Shown here piece by piece: positions 53,033 through 61,376 of a stretch of DNA of 64,000 nt. Numbering within the stretch: the first letter of the stretch is position 1; the number at the start of each line of letters is the position of its first letter. Below the pieces are notes generated by a model. That model did not search any database. It saw nothing but the letters and a program-made list of their open reading frames with translations, and was not told where the DNA came from. The DNA comes from an uncultured Bacilli bacterium. Its GTDB lineage: Bacteria; Bacillota_I; Bacilli_A; RFN20; CAG-826. The stretch lies in NCBI GenBank assembly GCA_944327845.1, contig CALVHN010000001.1, positions 197,149 through 261,148 on the forward strand, in the 5' to 3' direction. A program made the position numbers and the translations under genes.

Positions 53033-54871
53033 TTATTCTTTCTCTACCATCCTATAAGCTTCAATTAAGTCACCTTCATGTAAATCATTAAAATTAGCAA
53101 CTTTTAAGCCACATTCAAAGCCAGCTTTAACTTCTTTAGCATCGTCTTTATAACGTTTTAAAGATTCAAGTTTACCTTCATAAATGATTGTACCATCTCT
53201 TAAAATACGGACGTTTGAATCGTTAAATAACGATCCATCTCTTACCATACATCCAGCAATTGTTCCAACCTTTGAAATTTTAAAGATATTTCTAACTTCT
53301 GCTTCACCATCAATCTTTTCAACTTCTTCCTTTTTCATCTTACCTTTAATTGCAGATTCGACTTCTTCGGTTAAAGCATAAATAATACGGTGAAGTCTTA
53401 TTTCAACGCCTTCTTCTTCACTCTTTTTTCGAATAAATGAACTAGGTCTAACATTGAAACCATATATGATAGCATTACTTGCTGCAGCAAGTAACAAATC
53501 AGATTCATTTATAGCTCCAGCAGCTGCACGAATAATATTAATTTTAATTTGGTCGTTATTTAACTTTTCTAAAGAAGATTTAACAGCCTCAGCTGTTCCA
53601 GCACTATCAGCTTTTAATAAAATATTAATTTGAACAAGTTGACCTTCTTGAATTTTTGTGTAAAGTTCATCAAGTGATTTGACTCCTCCACTCTTATTTC
53701 TTGTTTCTTCGATCTTTCTGTTCTTCCTTTTTTCTGCAATCTCTTTTGCTTGCTTTTCAGTTGGGAAAGCCATAAATCTATCACCAGCCTGAGGAACTTC
53801 ACTTAATCCAATTATACTAACTGGTGTAGAAGGTTTTGCTTCTTTAAGAACTTGATTATGCTCATCAGTCATTCTTCTTACTTTTCCATAAGCAGTTCCG
53901 ACAACAACATAATCACTTGAATATAAAGTTCCATTTTGTACTAAAAGAGTTGCTTTTGGTCCACCGCCTTTATCCAATTCAGCTTCTAAAACTGTACCGC
54001 TAGCATATCTATTAGGATTTGCTTTTAATTCCAAGATGTCGGCTTGGAGCAAAATCATATCAAGTAAATTATCAATTCCGATATTTTTCTTTGCTGAAAT
54101 TTCGCAAACCATTACATCGCCACCAAAGGATTCAGCAATTACATTGTGTTCAGCTAATTGATTGATTACTCGATTTGGGTTTGCACCAGGAACATCAATT
54201 TTATTAACAGCTACAATAATTGGAACATTTGCCGCCTTAGCATGATCAATTGCTTCAATTGTTTGAGGCATAACTCCATCATCAGCAGCAACAACTAAAA
54301 CAACAATATCAGTAACAGAGGCACCACGTGACCTCATTTGTGAAAAAGCTTCATGACCTGGAGTGTCAATAAATGTAATCTTTCTATTGTTATAAGTTTT
54401 TTGATAAGCACCAATTTCTTGAGAAATTCCTCCAAATTCAGAAGCAACAAGGTTAGATTTTCTTATTGCATCAATTAAAGTAGTTTTACCATGATCAACA
54501 TGTCCCATAATAGTAACAACTGGTGCTCTTTCAACTAAATTCTTTTCATCATCATTAAATTCAATTTTTTCAAAATCTTCTTCATTAACAATATTTTTCT
54601 TTTGAAAGTCATAGCCAAATTCTAAACAAATTTCGCCAATTGTATCATCATCAAGATATTGGTTAATGGTAACAATCTTTTTTTGAAGAAAAAGTTTTTT
54701 AATAATATCGGTTGCGTTTATATTTAATTCTTTTGCAAGTTCACCAACCGTTAAGGATTTTGTAAAGACAAAAACACCATTATTTACTTTATTTAAATCT
54801 TTTTCATTAACTTTATTTGTAAAATTAGACTCACGTTTATCATTGTTTCTTTTATTAGTGTTATTCTTCAT
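53033..54871 (-). CDS. infB: Translation initiation factor IF-2
   Basis: GTPase that places initiator fMet-tRNA on the ribosome. It has 612 residues, a short form with little more than a 40-residue Asn/Lys-rich head before the IF2N domain (LTVGELAKELNINATDIIKKLF). G1 is GHVDHGKTTLID, G3 DTPGHEAF and G4 NKID; C-terminal domains C1 and C2 include GAINESDLLLAAASNAIIYGF. An AAGGGGGA ribosome site. Short N-termini are common in small-genome Firmicutes. Confidence 0.98.
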   Translation of the reverse strand: MKNNTNKRNNDKRESNFTNKVNEKDLNKVNNGVFVFTKSLTVGELAKELNINATDIIKKLFLQKKIVTINQYLDDDTIGEICLEFGYDFQKKNIVNEEDFEKIEFNDDEKNLVERAPVVTIMGHVDHGKTTLIDAIRKSNLVASEFGGISQEIGAYQKTYNNRKITFIDTPGHEAFSQMRSRGASVTDIVVLVVAADDGVMPQTIEAIDHAKAANVPIIVAVNKIDVPGANPNRVINQLAEHNVIAESFGGDVMVCEISAKKNIGIDNLLDMILLQADILELKANPNRYASGTVLEAELDKGGGPKATLLVQNGTLYSSDYVVVGTAYGKVRRMTDEHNQVLKEAKPSTPVSIIGLSEVPQAGDRFMAFPTEKQAKEIAEKRKNRKIEETRNKSGGVKSLDELYTKIQEGQLVQINILLKADSAGTAEAVKSSLEKLNNDQIKINIIRAAAGAINESDLLLAAASNAIIYGFNVRPSSFIRKKSEEEGVEIRLHRIIYALTEEVESAIKGKMKKEEVEKIDGEAEVRNIFKISKVGTIAGCMVRDGSLFNDSNVRILRDGTIIYEGKLESLKRYKDDAKEVKAGFECGLKVANFNDLHEGDLIEAYRMVEKE

Positions 54872-54891
54872 AAAATCCCCCTTATTAAACT

Positions 54892-55152
54892 TTATTTCAT
54901 TTTCAAGAACATTATCATTCGATCATAAATTTCATCTGGGATTTCTATTCCTAAAGTTTTATCAAGAGATTTATTTTTTCTTGCTTTTTCTATAGTTTCA
55001 AAATCCTTATGAATATATGCTCCTCTGCCATTTAATTTTCCTGTAATGTCTAATACAACACCCATATCTTTATTATTAACTACTCTAAAAAGTTCTTCTT
55101 TAGGATAGCTAGTATTAGTTGCAACACATCTTCGAACAGGAATTTTTTTCAT
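54892..55152 (-). CDS. ylxR: YlxR (RnpM) RNA-binding protein
   Basis: An 86-residue DUF448 protein. It begins KKIPVRRCVATNTSYPKEELFRVV and has the conserved GRGAYIHKD turn. In Bacillus, YlxR (RnpM) has been reported to bind RNase P RNA and modulate RNase P; whether it does so here is inference. It is located between nusA and infB, its standard place, with GAGGA before the ATG. Confidence 0.93.
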   Translation of the reverse strand: MKKIPVRRCVATNTSYPKEELFRVVNNKDMGVVLDITGKLNGRGAYIHKDFETIEKARKNKSLDKTLGIEIPDEIYDRMIMFLKMK

Positions 55153-55154
55153 AA

Positions 55155-56900
55155 TTAATCCTCGTAGTAATCGTCATCATCATATTCAGAGAAGTCTTCA
55201 TCAAAATCGTCAAAATCATCAAAATCTTCATCTTCCATTTCACGAAGTTCTTCTTCTGTATAAATTTCCATCTTTTTAATAGGTTTTTTATATTCGTCTT
55301 TGTTTTTATTTTCTTTATGATTATCCTTTTTATTTTTCTTTTTATTTAATGATTCTTCCATCTTTTGTTTTTTCTCATTTTCTAAAGAAGCTTCTAAATC
55401 ATTTAAAGAAATTGTGGTATTAACTTCAACTGTTTCAATTGGTTCTTCGACCTTAGCCTTTTTAGGTTTAATGAGTTCAGTTTTAGGAGTTTCAATAACT
55501 TCATCGTTTTCTTTTGTATTTGTATCTTCAGAAATTATTTCTTCATTTTCTATAGTAGTATCAAAATCATTTAAATCGTCGTCTTTACTATAGAAATCAT
55601 TTTGTGTCTCTTCTTTTGTAATAACAACCTTATCATTATTTTTAGCTTTCTCTTCTTGCAATTTAAGAGCTTTTTCTCTAATTTTTCTCTTTTCTTCCTC
55701 TTTTTCTTCAGTTTCAAATACTGAAATTGGAGTATATTCAAGGTTTTCTTTATTTGCATCATCTTCAGATAAAACAGAAATTTTAGACATTTTTAAAAGT
55801 GCAGTAGCAAGTTTAAGGTTTTGGCCTTGTTTTCCGATTGCAGCGCTTTCAGTGCCATTTTCACAAACAACTTTTGCTTCACTATAATCAGGAGAAAATT
55901 GAATTCCTATAACTTCGCCAGGTTTTAAAGCTTCTGCTAAATATAAGCCTTTATTTTCATGATAATTAATAACATCAATTTTTTCTCTTTCATTATTTTT
56001 GTTTTGTCTACCAAGCTGAGAAACAATAGCTTGAATACGGCTACCATTTGGTCCAATACAAGCACCACAAGGATCAACATCAGGATTTATTGCATAAACA
56101 GCAACTTTACTTCTCTTACCAGCAATACGAGCAACACCTTTAATAATTACAGTACCATCATAAATTTCATGAATTTCACCTTCAAAAAGTTTTTCCAAAA
56201 ATCCGTTACATGAACGAGAAATTTGAACAAGATTTCCACTTTTTGAATCTCTACTATCTTTACCGATACCTTTAATAAAAACTTTTACAGATTCACCAAC
56301 AGTAAAGATTTCATTTCCAATCCAATCTTTTTCATTTAATGTTGCTGAATACTTACCAATGTTTAATTCAATAATTACACTATGTGGATCTACTTTTGTA
56401 ACAACACCATTAACAATTTCACCAATTTTACCTTTATATGTTTCAATTAAAGCGTCTTTTTCAGCTTTAGAAATTTTTTGTTTAAAATTAGAAATAAATT
56501 TTTCAACATATCCCTTTTCAAGGCTGGCAAAATCTAATTCTTCTTCATAGAAATCTCCAACTTTAAGTCCTTTTTCTATTACTTTTGGATCATCACTTGG
56601 AATTTGAATAAAATCATCTTCAATGTCATCATCTAATCTAACTTCCCATTGACGATAAATATTAATAGTTCCTTTTTTGAAATCAAAATCGCATCTTATT
56701 AAAGCAGGAGGAAGTTTAACATCTTCTTTGCTACTTGTTTTATTTCCAAATTTATTGATATTTAATTCATCTTCAAATTTTTTTGAAAAAGCAACTTGAA
56801 ATGATTCTTGTAAAATATCAACAATTTGTTCCTTATTAATACCTCTAGCTTCTGCAAGGCTTGTAAGTGAGCCTAAAAAATCTTTTTTCTTATTTGCCAT
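55155..56900 (-). CDS. nusA: Transcription termination/antitermination factor NusA
   Basis: RNA polymerase-bound factor for pausing, termination and antitermination. It has 581 residues. An N-terminal polymerase-binding domain (1 to about 160) is followed by an S1 domain, then KH1 with CGACIGPNGSRIQAIVSQL and KH2 with AIGKQGQNLKLATALL, ending near 370. The remaining 210 residues are a low-complexity, Lys/Glu-rich tail that ends in a run of Asp, Glu, Phe and Tyr. Firmicute NusA often stops after KH2, so this tail is extra. AGGAG precedes the ATG. Confidence 0.97.
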   Translation of the reverse strand: MANKKKDFLGSLTSLAEARGINKEQIVDILQESFQVAFSKKFEDELNINKFGNKTSSKEDVKLPPALIRCDFDFKKGTINIYRQWEVRLDDDIEDDFIQIPSDDPKVIEKGLKVGDFYEEELDFASLEKGYVEKFISNFKQKISKAEKDALIETYKGKIGEIVNGVVTKVDPHSVIIELNIGKYSATLNEKDWIGNEIFTVGESVKVFIKGIGKDSRDSKSGNLVQISRSCNGFLEKLFEGEIHEIYDGTVIIKGVARIAGKRSKVAVYAINPDVDPCGACIGPNGSRIQAIVSQLGRQNKNNEREKIDVINYHENKGLYLAEALKPGEVIGIQFSPDYSEAKVVCENGTESAAIGKQGQNLKLATALLKMSKISVLSEDDANKENLEYTPISVFETEEKEEEKRKIREKALKLQEEKAKNNDKVVITKEETQNDFYSKDDDLNDFDTTIENEEIISEDTNTKENDEVIETPKTELIKPKKAKVEEPIETVEVNTTISLNDLEASLENEKKQKMEESLNKKKNKKDNHKENKNKDEYKKPIKKMEIYTEEELREMEDEDFDDFDDFDEDFSEYDDDDYYED

Positions 56901-56908
56901 AATTACTC

Positions 56909-57358
56909 CTAAAATTTAATTGCTATATTACCTTTTAAAATATTATTAATTTCAATTTTTTTCTTTATTTTTCTTCCTTTATCTAAAAACATTAAAACTA
57001 AATAATTATCAAGAACATCAATAATCGTTCCTTCTAATTTATTTTTTCCATCGACTGGACGATCTAAAGAAAGAGAAACATATTTATCGATATATTTTGT
57101 TAAATTTGATAAATCTAGTGGTTTTTCGACACCTAAAGTTGAAACGTTTAAAGTATAAGATTCATTACAAAAATCATTATCATCTAAAAAATCAGATAAA
57201 ATTTGAGAAATATTTATAATTTCATCCATACTAATAAAAGAATCACGATCAATTATAATATCTAAATTCCCATGATAAAAAGTAATAGAATAAAGACTAA
57301 ATCCATTCTCATTAATCAACGTATTTATTTTTTCTTTAACTGTGTCGAAATTTTCCAT
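56909..57358 (-). CDS. rimP: Ribosome maturation factor RimP
   Basis: Needed for 30S assembly. It has 149 residues, with the N-terminal domain VKEKINTLINENGFSLYSITFYHG, the YTLNVSTLGVEKPLDLSNL signature (usually EVSSPGLERPL, here STLGVEKPL), and a small SH3-like C-terminal domain. It is first of the nusA operon, with a strong AAAAGGGGG ribosome site and a terminator-like hairpin in the leader. Confidence 0.94.
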   Translation of the reverse strand: MENFDTVKEKINTLINENGFSLYSITFYHGNLDIIIDRDSFISMDEIINISQILSDFLDDNDFCNESYTLNVSTLGVEKPLDLSNLTKYIDKYVSLSLDRPVDGKNKLEGTIIDVLDNYLVLMFLDKGRKIKKKIEINNILKGNIAIKF

Positions 57359-57370
57359 TTAACCCCCTTT

Positions 57371-57426
57371 TAAAAAAATAAGATGCCAATTGGCACCCTC
57401 ACGAGTAGAGATTTCTTACTCCTTTA
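57371..57426 (-). promoter_or_regulatory. Leader of rimP-nusA operon with attenuator-like hairpin
   Basis: On the minus strand GGTGCC AATT GGCATC (57397-57382) forms a short hairpin followed by TTATTTTTTT, that is, a terminator placed before rimP. Just upstream GAGTA / TACTC (within 57424-57402) makes a second small stem. This looks like an attenuator that could let NusA adjust its own operon; the regulator is inferred. Confidence 0.55.
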
Positions 57427-57430
57427 TTAT

Positions 57431-57458
57431 TTTATAAAATTGAGGTTATTAAAGTCAA
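57431..57458 (-). promoter_or_regulatory. rimP-nusA-infB operon promoter
   Basis: Minus-strand TTGACT (57458-57453), 16 bases, TATAAA (57436-57431). TAAAAT with an 18-base spacer is an alternative -10. The transcript would begin just before the attenuator-like leader. Confidence 0.7.
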
Positions 57459-57556
57459 ACAATTGTAATATTTATTTTGATTGCTCTTATAAATAACTAC
57501 GGAATAAAAAATATATTTTTTAAAAAAATATGCTAAAATACTTGCGAGGTATTTTT

Positions 57557-57778
57557 ATGGCAAAAATAAATGAAATAGAAAACTTAATTAAAGAAAGATT
57601 GAAAATAACAGAAATTGATAGAAATGCAACATTGGTTGACTATGGCTTAGACTCACTTGATGTTGTTGAGTTTATACTTGATTTAGAAGAAAATTTTAAT
57701 ATTACTTTTTCTGCTGAAGAAACAAAAAATTTAAAAACTGTTGGCGATCTTTTAGACTTAATTGAGAAAAAAATTTAA
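57557..57778 (+). CDS. acpP: Acyl carrier protein
   Basis: Carries acyl chains on phosphopantetheine in fatty acid synthesis. It has 73 residues starting MAKINEIENLIKERL. The attachment Ser is in YGLDSLDVVEF (about residue 35). The ATG at 57557 is supported by GCGAGGT six bases upstream; an upstream in-frame ATG at 57530 overlaps the extended -10 (TGCTAAAAT, 57531-57539) and is unlikely. It stands alone, divergent from rimP. It is modified by AcpS (38568-38885). Confidence 0.95.
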   Translation: MAKINEIENLIKERLKITEIDRNATLVDYGLDSLDVVEFILDLEENFNITFSAEETKNLKTVGDLLDLIEKKI

Positions 57779-57782
57779 AACG

Positions 57783-57859
57783 TTGAAAAAGCTTAATATT
57801 TTTTAATTTTCCTGTTGATTTTACAATTTCAGGTGTGATATATTTATTAAGCTTTTCAA
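57783..57859. repeat. Inverted repeat between acpP and tRNA-Asn
   Basis: TTGAAAAAGCTTAATA (57783-57798) and TATTAAGCTTTTCAA (57845-57859) are inverted copies with one extra A in the left arm. The 46-base loop is very AT-rich and holds CCTG/CAGG as a possible inner stem. It starts five bases after the acpP stop and ends five bases before tRNA-Asn. It may act as a weak acpP terminator or a processing structure. Nothing else was seen in the 57779-58105 gap apart from the two tRNAs and the terminator. Confidence 0.6.
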
Positions 57860-57864
57860 AAGCT

Positions 57865-57939
57865 GCTGACTTAGCTCAATGGTAGAGCAATCGGCTGTTA
57901 ACCGATCGGTTGTAGGTTCGAGTCCTATAGTCAGCGCCA
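57865..57939 (+). tRNA. tRNA-Asn (GTT)
   Basis: The acceptor stem GCTGACT pairs with AGTCAGC, followed by G and an encoded CCA. The D arm has AGCTCAATGGTAGAGC, the anticodon stem ATCGG/CCGAT encloses CTGTTAA (anticodon GTT), and the T arm has GGTTCGAGTCC. All arms fold. Three bases before tRNA-Glu, so the two are cotranscribed. Confidence 0.95.
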
Positions 57940-57942
57940 GTT

Positions 57943-58019
57943 GGCCTGTTGGAGAAGTGGCTTAACTCACATGCCTTTCACGCATGCATTCATGGGTTCG
58001 AATCCCGTACAGGTCACCA
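57943..58019 (+). tRNA. tRNA-Glu (TTC)
   Basis: The acceptor GGCCTGT pairs with ACAGGTC (one G-T), then A and an encoded CCA. The D arm is GAG...CTC; the anticodon stem CATGC/GCATG encloses CTTTCAC (anticodon TTC); the T arm has GGGTTCGAATCCC. It is a substrate for MnmA thiolation at U34. Followed by an intrinsic terminator. Confidence 0.94.
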
Positions 58020-58031
58020 AATTCATTTATT

Positions 58032-58054
58032 GCTTCAGTATTGAAGCTTTTTTT
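58032..58054 (+). terminator. Terminator after tRNA-Glu
   Basis: GCTTCA and TGAAGC form a 6-bp stem around GTAT, followed by seven T. It ends the tRNA-Asn/tRNA-Glu transcript. Confidence 0.88.
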
Positions 58055-58105
58055 GTACCAAAATATACTAATTTTCTACTACTTTTGTACTATTTATTTA
58101 CAATT

Positions 58106-58693
58106 TTAGTATATTATTAGATTATTATCTAATTTTAGATTCCAAATATTGATAAAACCATAAATATTAATATATCCATGTTTTAAATTACCTATTTGTA
58201 TTTTAAATTGATCTAATTCATCATTAGTATCATTTTTAATCATTATACGATCTACTTTTAAAATATCTTTTAATATTTCTTCAATTTTTTTATCAAAATA
58301 TATTGAATATTCATTTTCCGTTTTCAAAATTTTAAAATATTCATTGATAGAAAGCATATCAATATCATATTTTTTTAAGTAAATCTCTTCATCCCCATTA
58401 TCAATAAGTGGATTGTAGTCAAAATTGAAATAGATATTAAAGTCGACTTCTTCTTCGAATTTTGAACCATCAAGATTATATAATTTAAAGAAATGCAATG
58501 TTTTAAAATCAAACTTTGTAGAATAAACATCTTTTTCTATTTTCATTTTAAAATCATCGTGACTATAATCTACAACAAAGCCTATTTTGCTATTATTTCT
58601 TTTTCCTAACACAATAAGTAATGTTGCACTTATAGGAATGAGTATAGCAAAAACTGAAGTTAAAATTAGAATTTTTGAATAATTTTTATTCAT
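58106..58693 (-). CDS. Membrane-anchored protein, last gene of Tad-like operon
   Basis: Unrecognised 195-residue protein. A short Lys-containing start is followed by one hydrophobic helix (residues about 8-29), and the rest is an exported acidic domain with many Asp, Glu, Lys and aromatic residues and no Cys. The layout (N-terminal anchor, beta-rich body) resembles a minor pilin or assembly protein. It starts at the stop of the preceding gene (TAATG) and closes the eight-gene operon. Downstream, the inverted repeat AATATACTAA/TTAGTATATT (58063-58113) brackets its stop codon and has no clear T-run. Confidence 0.6.
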   Translation of the reverse strand: MNKNYSKILILTSVFAILIPISATLLIVLGKRNNSKIGFVVDYSHDDFKMKIEKDVYSTKFDFKTLHFFKLYNLDGSKFEEEVDFNIYFNFDYNPLIDNGDEEIYLKKYDIDMLSINEYFKILKTENEYSIYFDKKIEEILKDILKVDRIMIKNDTNDELDQFKIQIGNLKHGYINIYGFINIWNLKLDNNLIIY

Positions 58694-59655
58694 TAAAACA
58701 CTATGGTAGTTTCATCAAGTTCTAATGATTGGACAGCAACAGAAGTATCAAATTTACATTTAATTGTATCTTCTTTATTTTTTGTAGAAACCTTAAATGT
58801 CATTGTTTGCTTTCCTAACATTGAAATATATTCATCAATAGTAACATCACTTTTTTTATCCCATTCCATATCTCCATAAATATTGAGGTATGAATATTGT
58901 ACCCATCCATAATCCTTAACATTGCTTAATAGCCATGATCTCAAACTTTCTTTTGAGTAAGATGTTGATGAATTAACTAATTCTTTAAAATACTTATTTA
59001 CAGCTGATAAATTATATTCTCCTCTTTTCGATTGTATATCTACCTTATAATTTTGTAATTCAACAAAAGAATATTCATATTTATAGTCATAATCTTTTGT
59101 AAATACATCAGAATATGTAACGTCATGACTAACTAAAACTTTCTCATTATTTTTAATTAAAATATTATCTTCAGTTTTTCCGTTTACACTAACTGATAAT
59201 GCTTCAATTTTCTTTTCATACTCTAATGAACAAAGGCCAAATGCTTCTTCATTATCAAGTGCTACTGCTTTTACAATGATTTTTTCACCAAATGCTTTTT
59301 TACAAACAAGTGTAATAGCTAAAGTATCAGTTGTTGTTGATTTAATTTCGACAAATTCTGATACATCTTTATTTCTTGCAAAATCAGATGATGGATCATT
59401 CCAATATATACTCCATTTAATTGTTTTATATGTGGCATCACTAGGTGTTATAGTCGCTTTTAATGAATATGTATTTTCATCAATTTTCTTTAATAAAATA
59501 TTTGTTGAATTTGATATATTTAATCCACCAAATTCATCAACGTATGTAGTATCAATTTTTTTATGTAAATAAATACCTAATGTTGAAATTCCCCCTAATA
59601 GTAATAAACCTGCGGTTGCTAAAATAATTATTTTCTTTTTGTTATTATTAAACAT
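58693..59655 (-). CDS. Membrane-anchored Ig-like (Big-type) protein of Tad-like operon
   Basis: A 320-residue protein with an N-terminal anchor (Lys-rich start, helix about 9-30). Residues about 60-150 look like a bacterial Ig-like domain: SLKATITPSDATYKTIKWSIYW is typical of Big-type repeats in surface proteins. The rest is beta-rich with no catalytic motif. AAAGGAGG precedes the ATG. It lies between the TadE-like gene and the last gene and is presumably exposed on the surface as part of the apparatus or as an adhesin. Function is inferred from context. Confidence 0.6.
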   Translation of the reverse strand: MFNNNKKKIIILATAGLLLLGGISTLGIYLHKKIDTTYVDEFGGLNISNSTNILLKKIDENTYSLKATITPSDATYKTIKWSIYWNDPSSDFARNKDVSEFVEIKSTTTDTLAITLVCKKAFGEKIIVKAVALDNEEAFGLCSLEYEKKIEALSVSVNGKTEDNILIKNNEKVLVSHDVTYSDVFTKDYDYKYEYSFVELQNYKVDIQSKRGEYNLSAVNKYFKELVNSSTSYSKESLRSWLLSNVKDYGWVQYSYLNIYGDMEWDKKSDVTIDEYISMLGKQTMTFKVSTKNKEDTIKCKFDTSVAVQSLELDETTIVF

Positions 59656-59667
59656 GACTTCCTCCTT

Positions 59668-60006
59668 TTAATTGTAATATTTAATAACTGCAAATCTTTT
59701 AATGATTAGATTTTGTTTTTTGTTTAAAGTTAATGGATAAATTTCCTTTTTTAAATAAAATTCAAATAATTGACCATCTTCTATAATTTCATCTTCTACT
59801 GTATATAATTCTGCATCAACTTTTTCTTTTACAAACTGCTTTAGTTCAGATGATATTGTTCCGTTTTTTGAAATATTTTCACTGACAAAAGTCGATATTG
59901 AATCTAAAGAAATATAAGTTAATTGAACATGAATTAAATCAATTCCAAAAAGAAGAATTAGAAAAACTATAGGTAAAGTTAAAATAAAACCAATTTTAGA
60001 ACGCAT
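59668..60006 (-). CDS. TadE-like minor pilin
   Basis: 112 residues. The short start MRSKIGF leads to a hydrophobic helix (ILTLPIVFLILLFGIDLIHV), like the TadE/TadF signature in which a helix ends in FGI/LEL. The rest is a small exported domain. It lacks the G-x4-EY Flp cleavage site, so processing by a TadV peptidase is not predicted. It overlaps the TadC-like gene by eleven bases. The best guess is a pseudopilin of the Tad-like system. Confidence 0.62.
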   Translation of the reverse strand: MRSKIGFILTLPIVFLILLFGIDLIHVQLTYISLDSISTFVSENISKNGTISSELKQFVKEKVDAELYTVEDEIIEDGQLFEFYLKKEIYPLTLNKKQNLIIKRFAVIKYYN

Positions 60007-60664
60007 TATTGATATCTCCTATTAAGAAAATTATTGAATATATTAAAATAACAAACAATATTCCAATACCAACCAAACTCAAGGCATTAATAAAATCAAT
60101 TTTTCTATTGTTAATTTTTGTATATTTTTTATAAGTAGAATCACTCAGTCTATCCATTAATTGATTAAACCTAATTAAGCTAGCTTCATTAATTCCTTCT
60201 TCCAAAAACCAATAAATAGAAATAAATGCTTCATCAATCATTTGATCATTATACCTATGTGAAATATTTAAAAATGGTTCAATTGTTCTATCGTTTTTAA
60301 TATTATCAAACAAAGTTATTAACTGTTCTTTTGTTTTAAAAGAAGCATATTCTTTTAGATTTTCAAGAGATTTATAAATATTCTCACTATTATTTAAAGA
60401 TACTTTAAAAAGATTTAATAAGTTTATAACTTCAAGTTTTGAAGCCAAATTATTTTTAGTTTTCAAAAAGTCATATCTTTTAAAAAATATAAAATTTGAA
60501 GCAAGTAAAAGTAATACAAAAATTATCCCGAATAAATAACTTTTTAAAAATAATATTGATATAAGTACGCCAAATATAAATAATATGTTAATTACTATTA
60601 ACTTTCCTATTTCTCTTTGTAAATTTAAATTTAACTCGTTTATTATTTGTTTGAACTTTTTCAT
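59996..60664 (-). CDS. TadC-like membrane platform protein
   Basis: About 222 residues. Two hydrophobic hairpins lie near residues 18-55 and at the C-terminus (about 198-220), with a cytoplasmic helical region between them (FKVSLNNSENIYKSLENL, FLNISHRYNDQMIDEAFISIYWFLEEG). This is the T2SS F / TadC layout. The ATG at 60664 has AAAGGAAAC upstream; the frame extends to 60691 only through a TTG. The gene overlaps the end of the TadB-like gene by 77 bases in another frame. Confidence 0.62.
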   Translation of the reverse strand: MKKFKQIINELNLNLQREIGKLIVINILFIFGVLISILFLKSYLFGIIFVLLLLASNFIFFKRYDFLKTKNNLASKLEVINLLNLFKVSLNNSENIYKSLENLKEYASFKTKEQLITLFDNIKNDRTIEPFLNISHRYNDQMIDEAFISIYWFLEEGINEASLIRFNQLMDRLSDSTYKKYTKINNRKIDFINALSLVGIGILFVILIYSIIFLIGDINNAF

Positions 60665-61376
60665 AATTATTGTTTCCTTTAAGGTAATCAAAATTTGTGT
60701 AATTTTTTATAAATAGTATTAAAGAAAAAATAAAGAAAACATTGAAACCAAAGATTGAAATTGTATAGAAATCATAACTTATGATCTGATTAAAATAGTT
60801 AAATAAAGAAAATCTTAAAACAACTAAAATTAAGTAAATTAATGACCATAATCCAATAAATTCCATACTTCTTGTTTGTTTATTATTTTCATTTTTTAAT
60901 AAATTTAGTTTTTCTTTATCGAGTAAGATTAAATATTCATTTGATATTTTTAAAATATTTCCGCCTTCCTCATAGTATTTTTTTACAATTTTTGAAAAAT
61001 AATTATAGAGATTAAAATTAAAATATTTTTCTAGCTCTTCTATTTTTTCAACTTCATTTAAACTTAGCATCATTTCATTTTGCTTTTTTAATTCATCATT
61101 AAAGCCAATAGAAATCTTTTTATATGTGTCTTTAAGGCTGTTGCTTATGCTTAAATTTAATAAAAAATCTCTTATAAAATTAATTCCATACATTGTTCTT
61201 TGATAATTGTCTTTATAATCAATAATATTTTTTCTTAGCATTACAAAATAAGGGATAATAAATAAAGTTAATAAAATTGCTGAAAATATAATACTTTCAG
61301 TTATTAAAAAATTAATAAATGATATTCCGATTGCACTTAGAAAATAATATATTGAAATTTTATCTATTTTTTTCAT
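60588..61376 (-). CDS. TadB-like membrane platform protein
   Basis: About 262 residues. N-terminal helices (about 8-48) and C-terminal helices (about 170-225) enclose a cytoplasmic helical core (FIRDFLLNLSISNSLKDTYKKIS ... LNEVEKIEELEKYF ... KKYYEEGGNILKISNEY). This matches TadB/T2SS F inner-membrane platform proteins. The tail after the last helix is Asn/Lys-rich and overlaps the next gene. The ATG at 61376 overlaps the ATPase stop (TAAAATG); a GTG three codons upstream is possible. Confidence 0.65.
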   Translation of the reverse strand: MKKIDKISIYYFLSAIGISFINFLITESIIFSAILLTLFIIPYFVMLRKNIIDYKDNYQRTMYGINFIRDFLLNLSISNSLKDTYKKISIGFNDELKKQNEMMLSLNEVEKIEELEKYFNFNLYNYFSKIVKKYYEEGGNILKISNEYLILLDKEKLNLLKNENNKQTRSMEFIGLWSLIYLILVVLRFSLFNYFNQIISYDFYTISIFGFNVFFIFSLILFIKNYTNFDYLKGNNNYEKVQTNNKRVKFKFTKRNRKVNSN

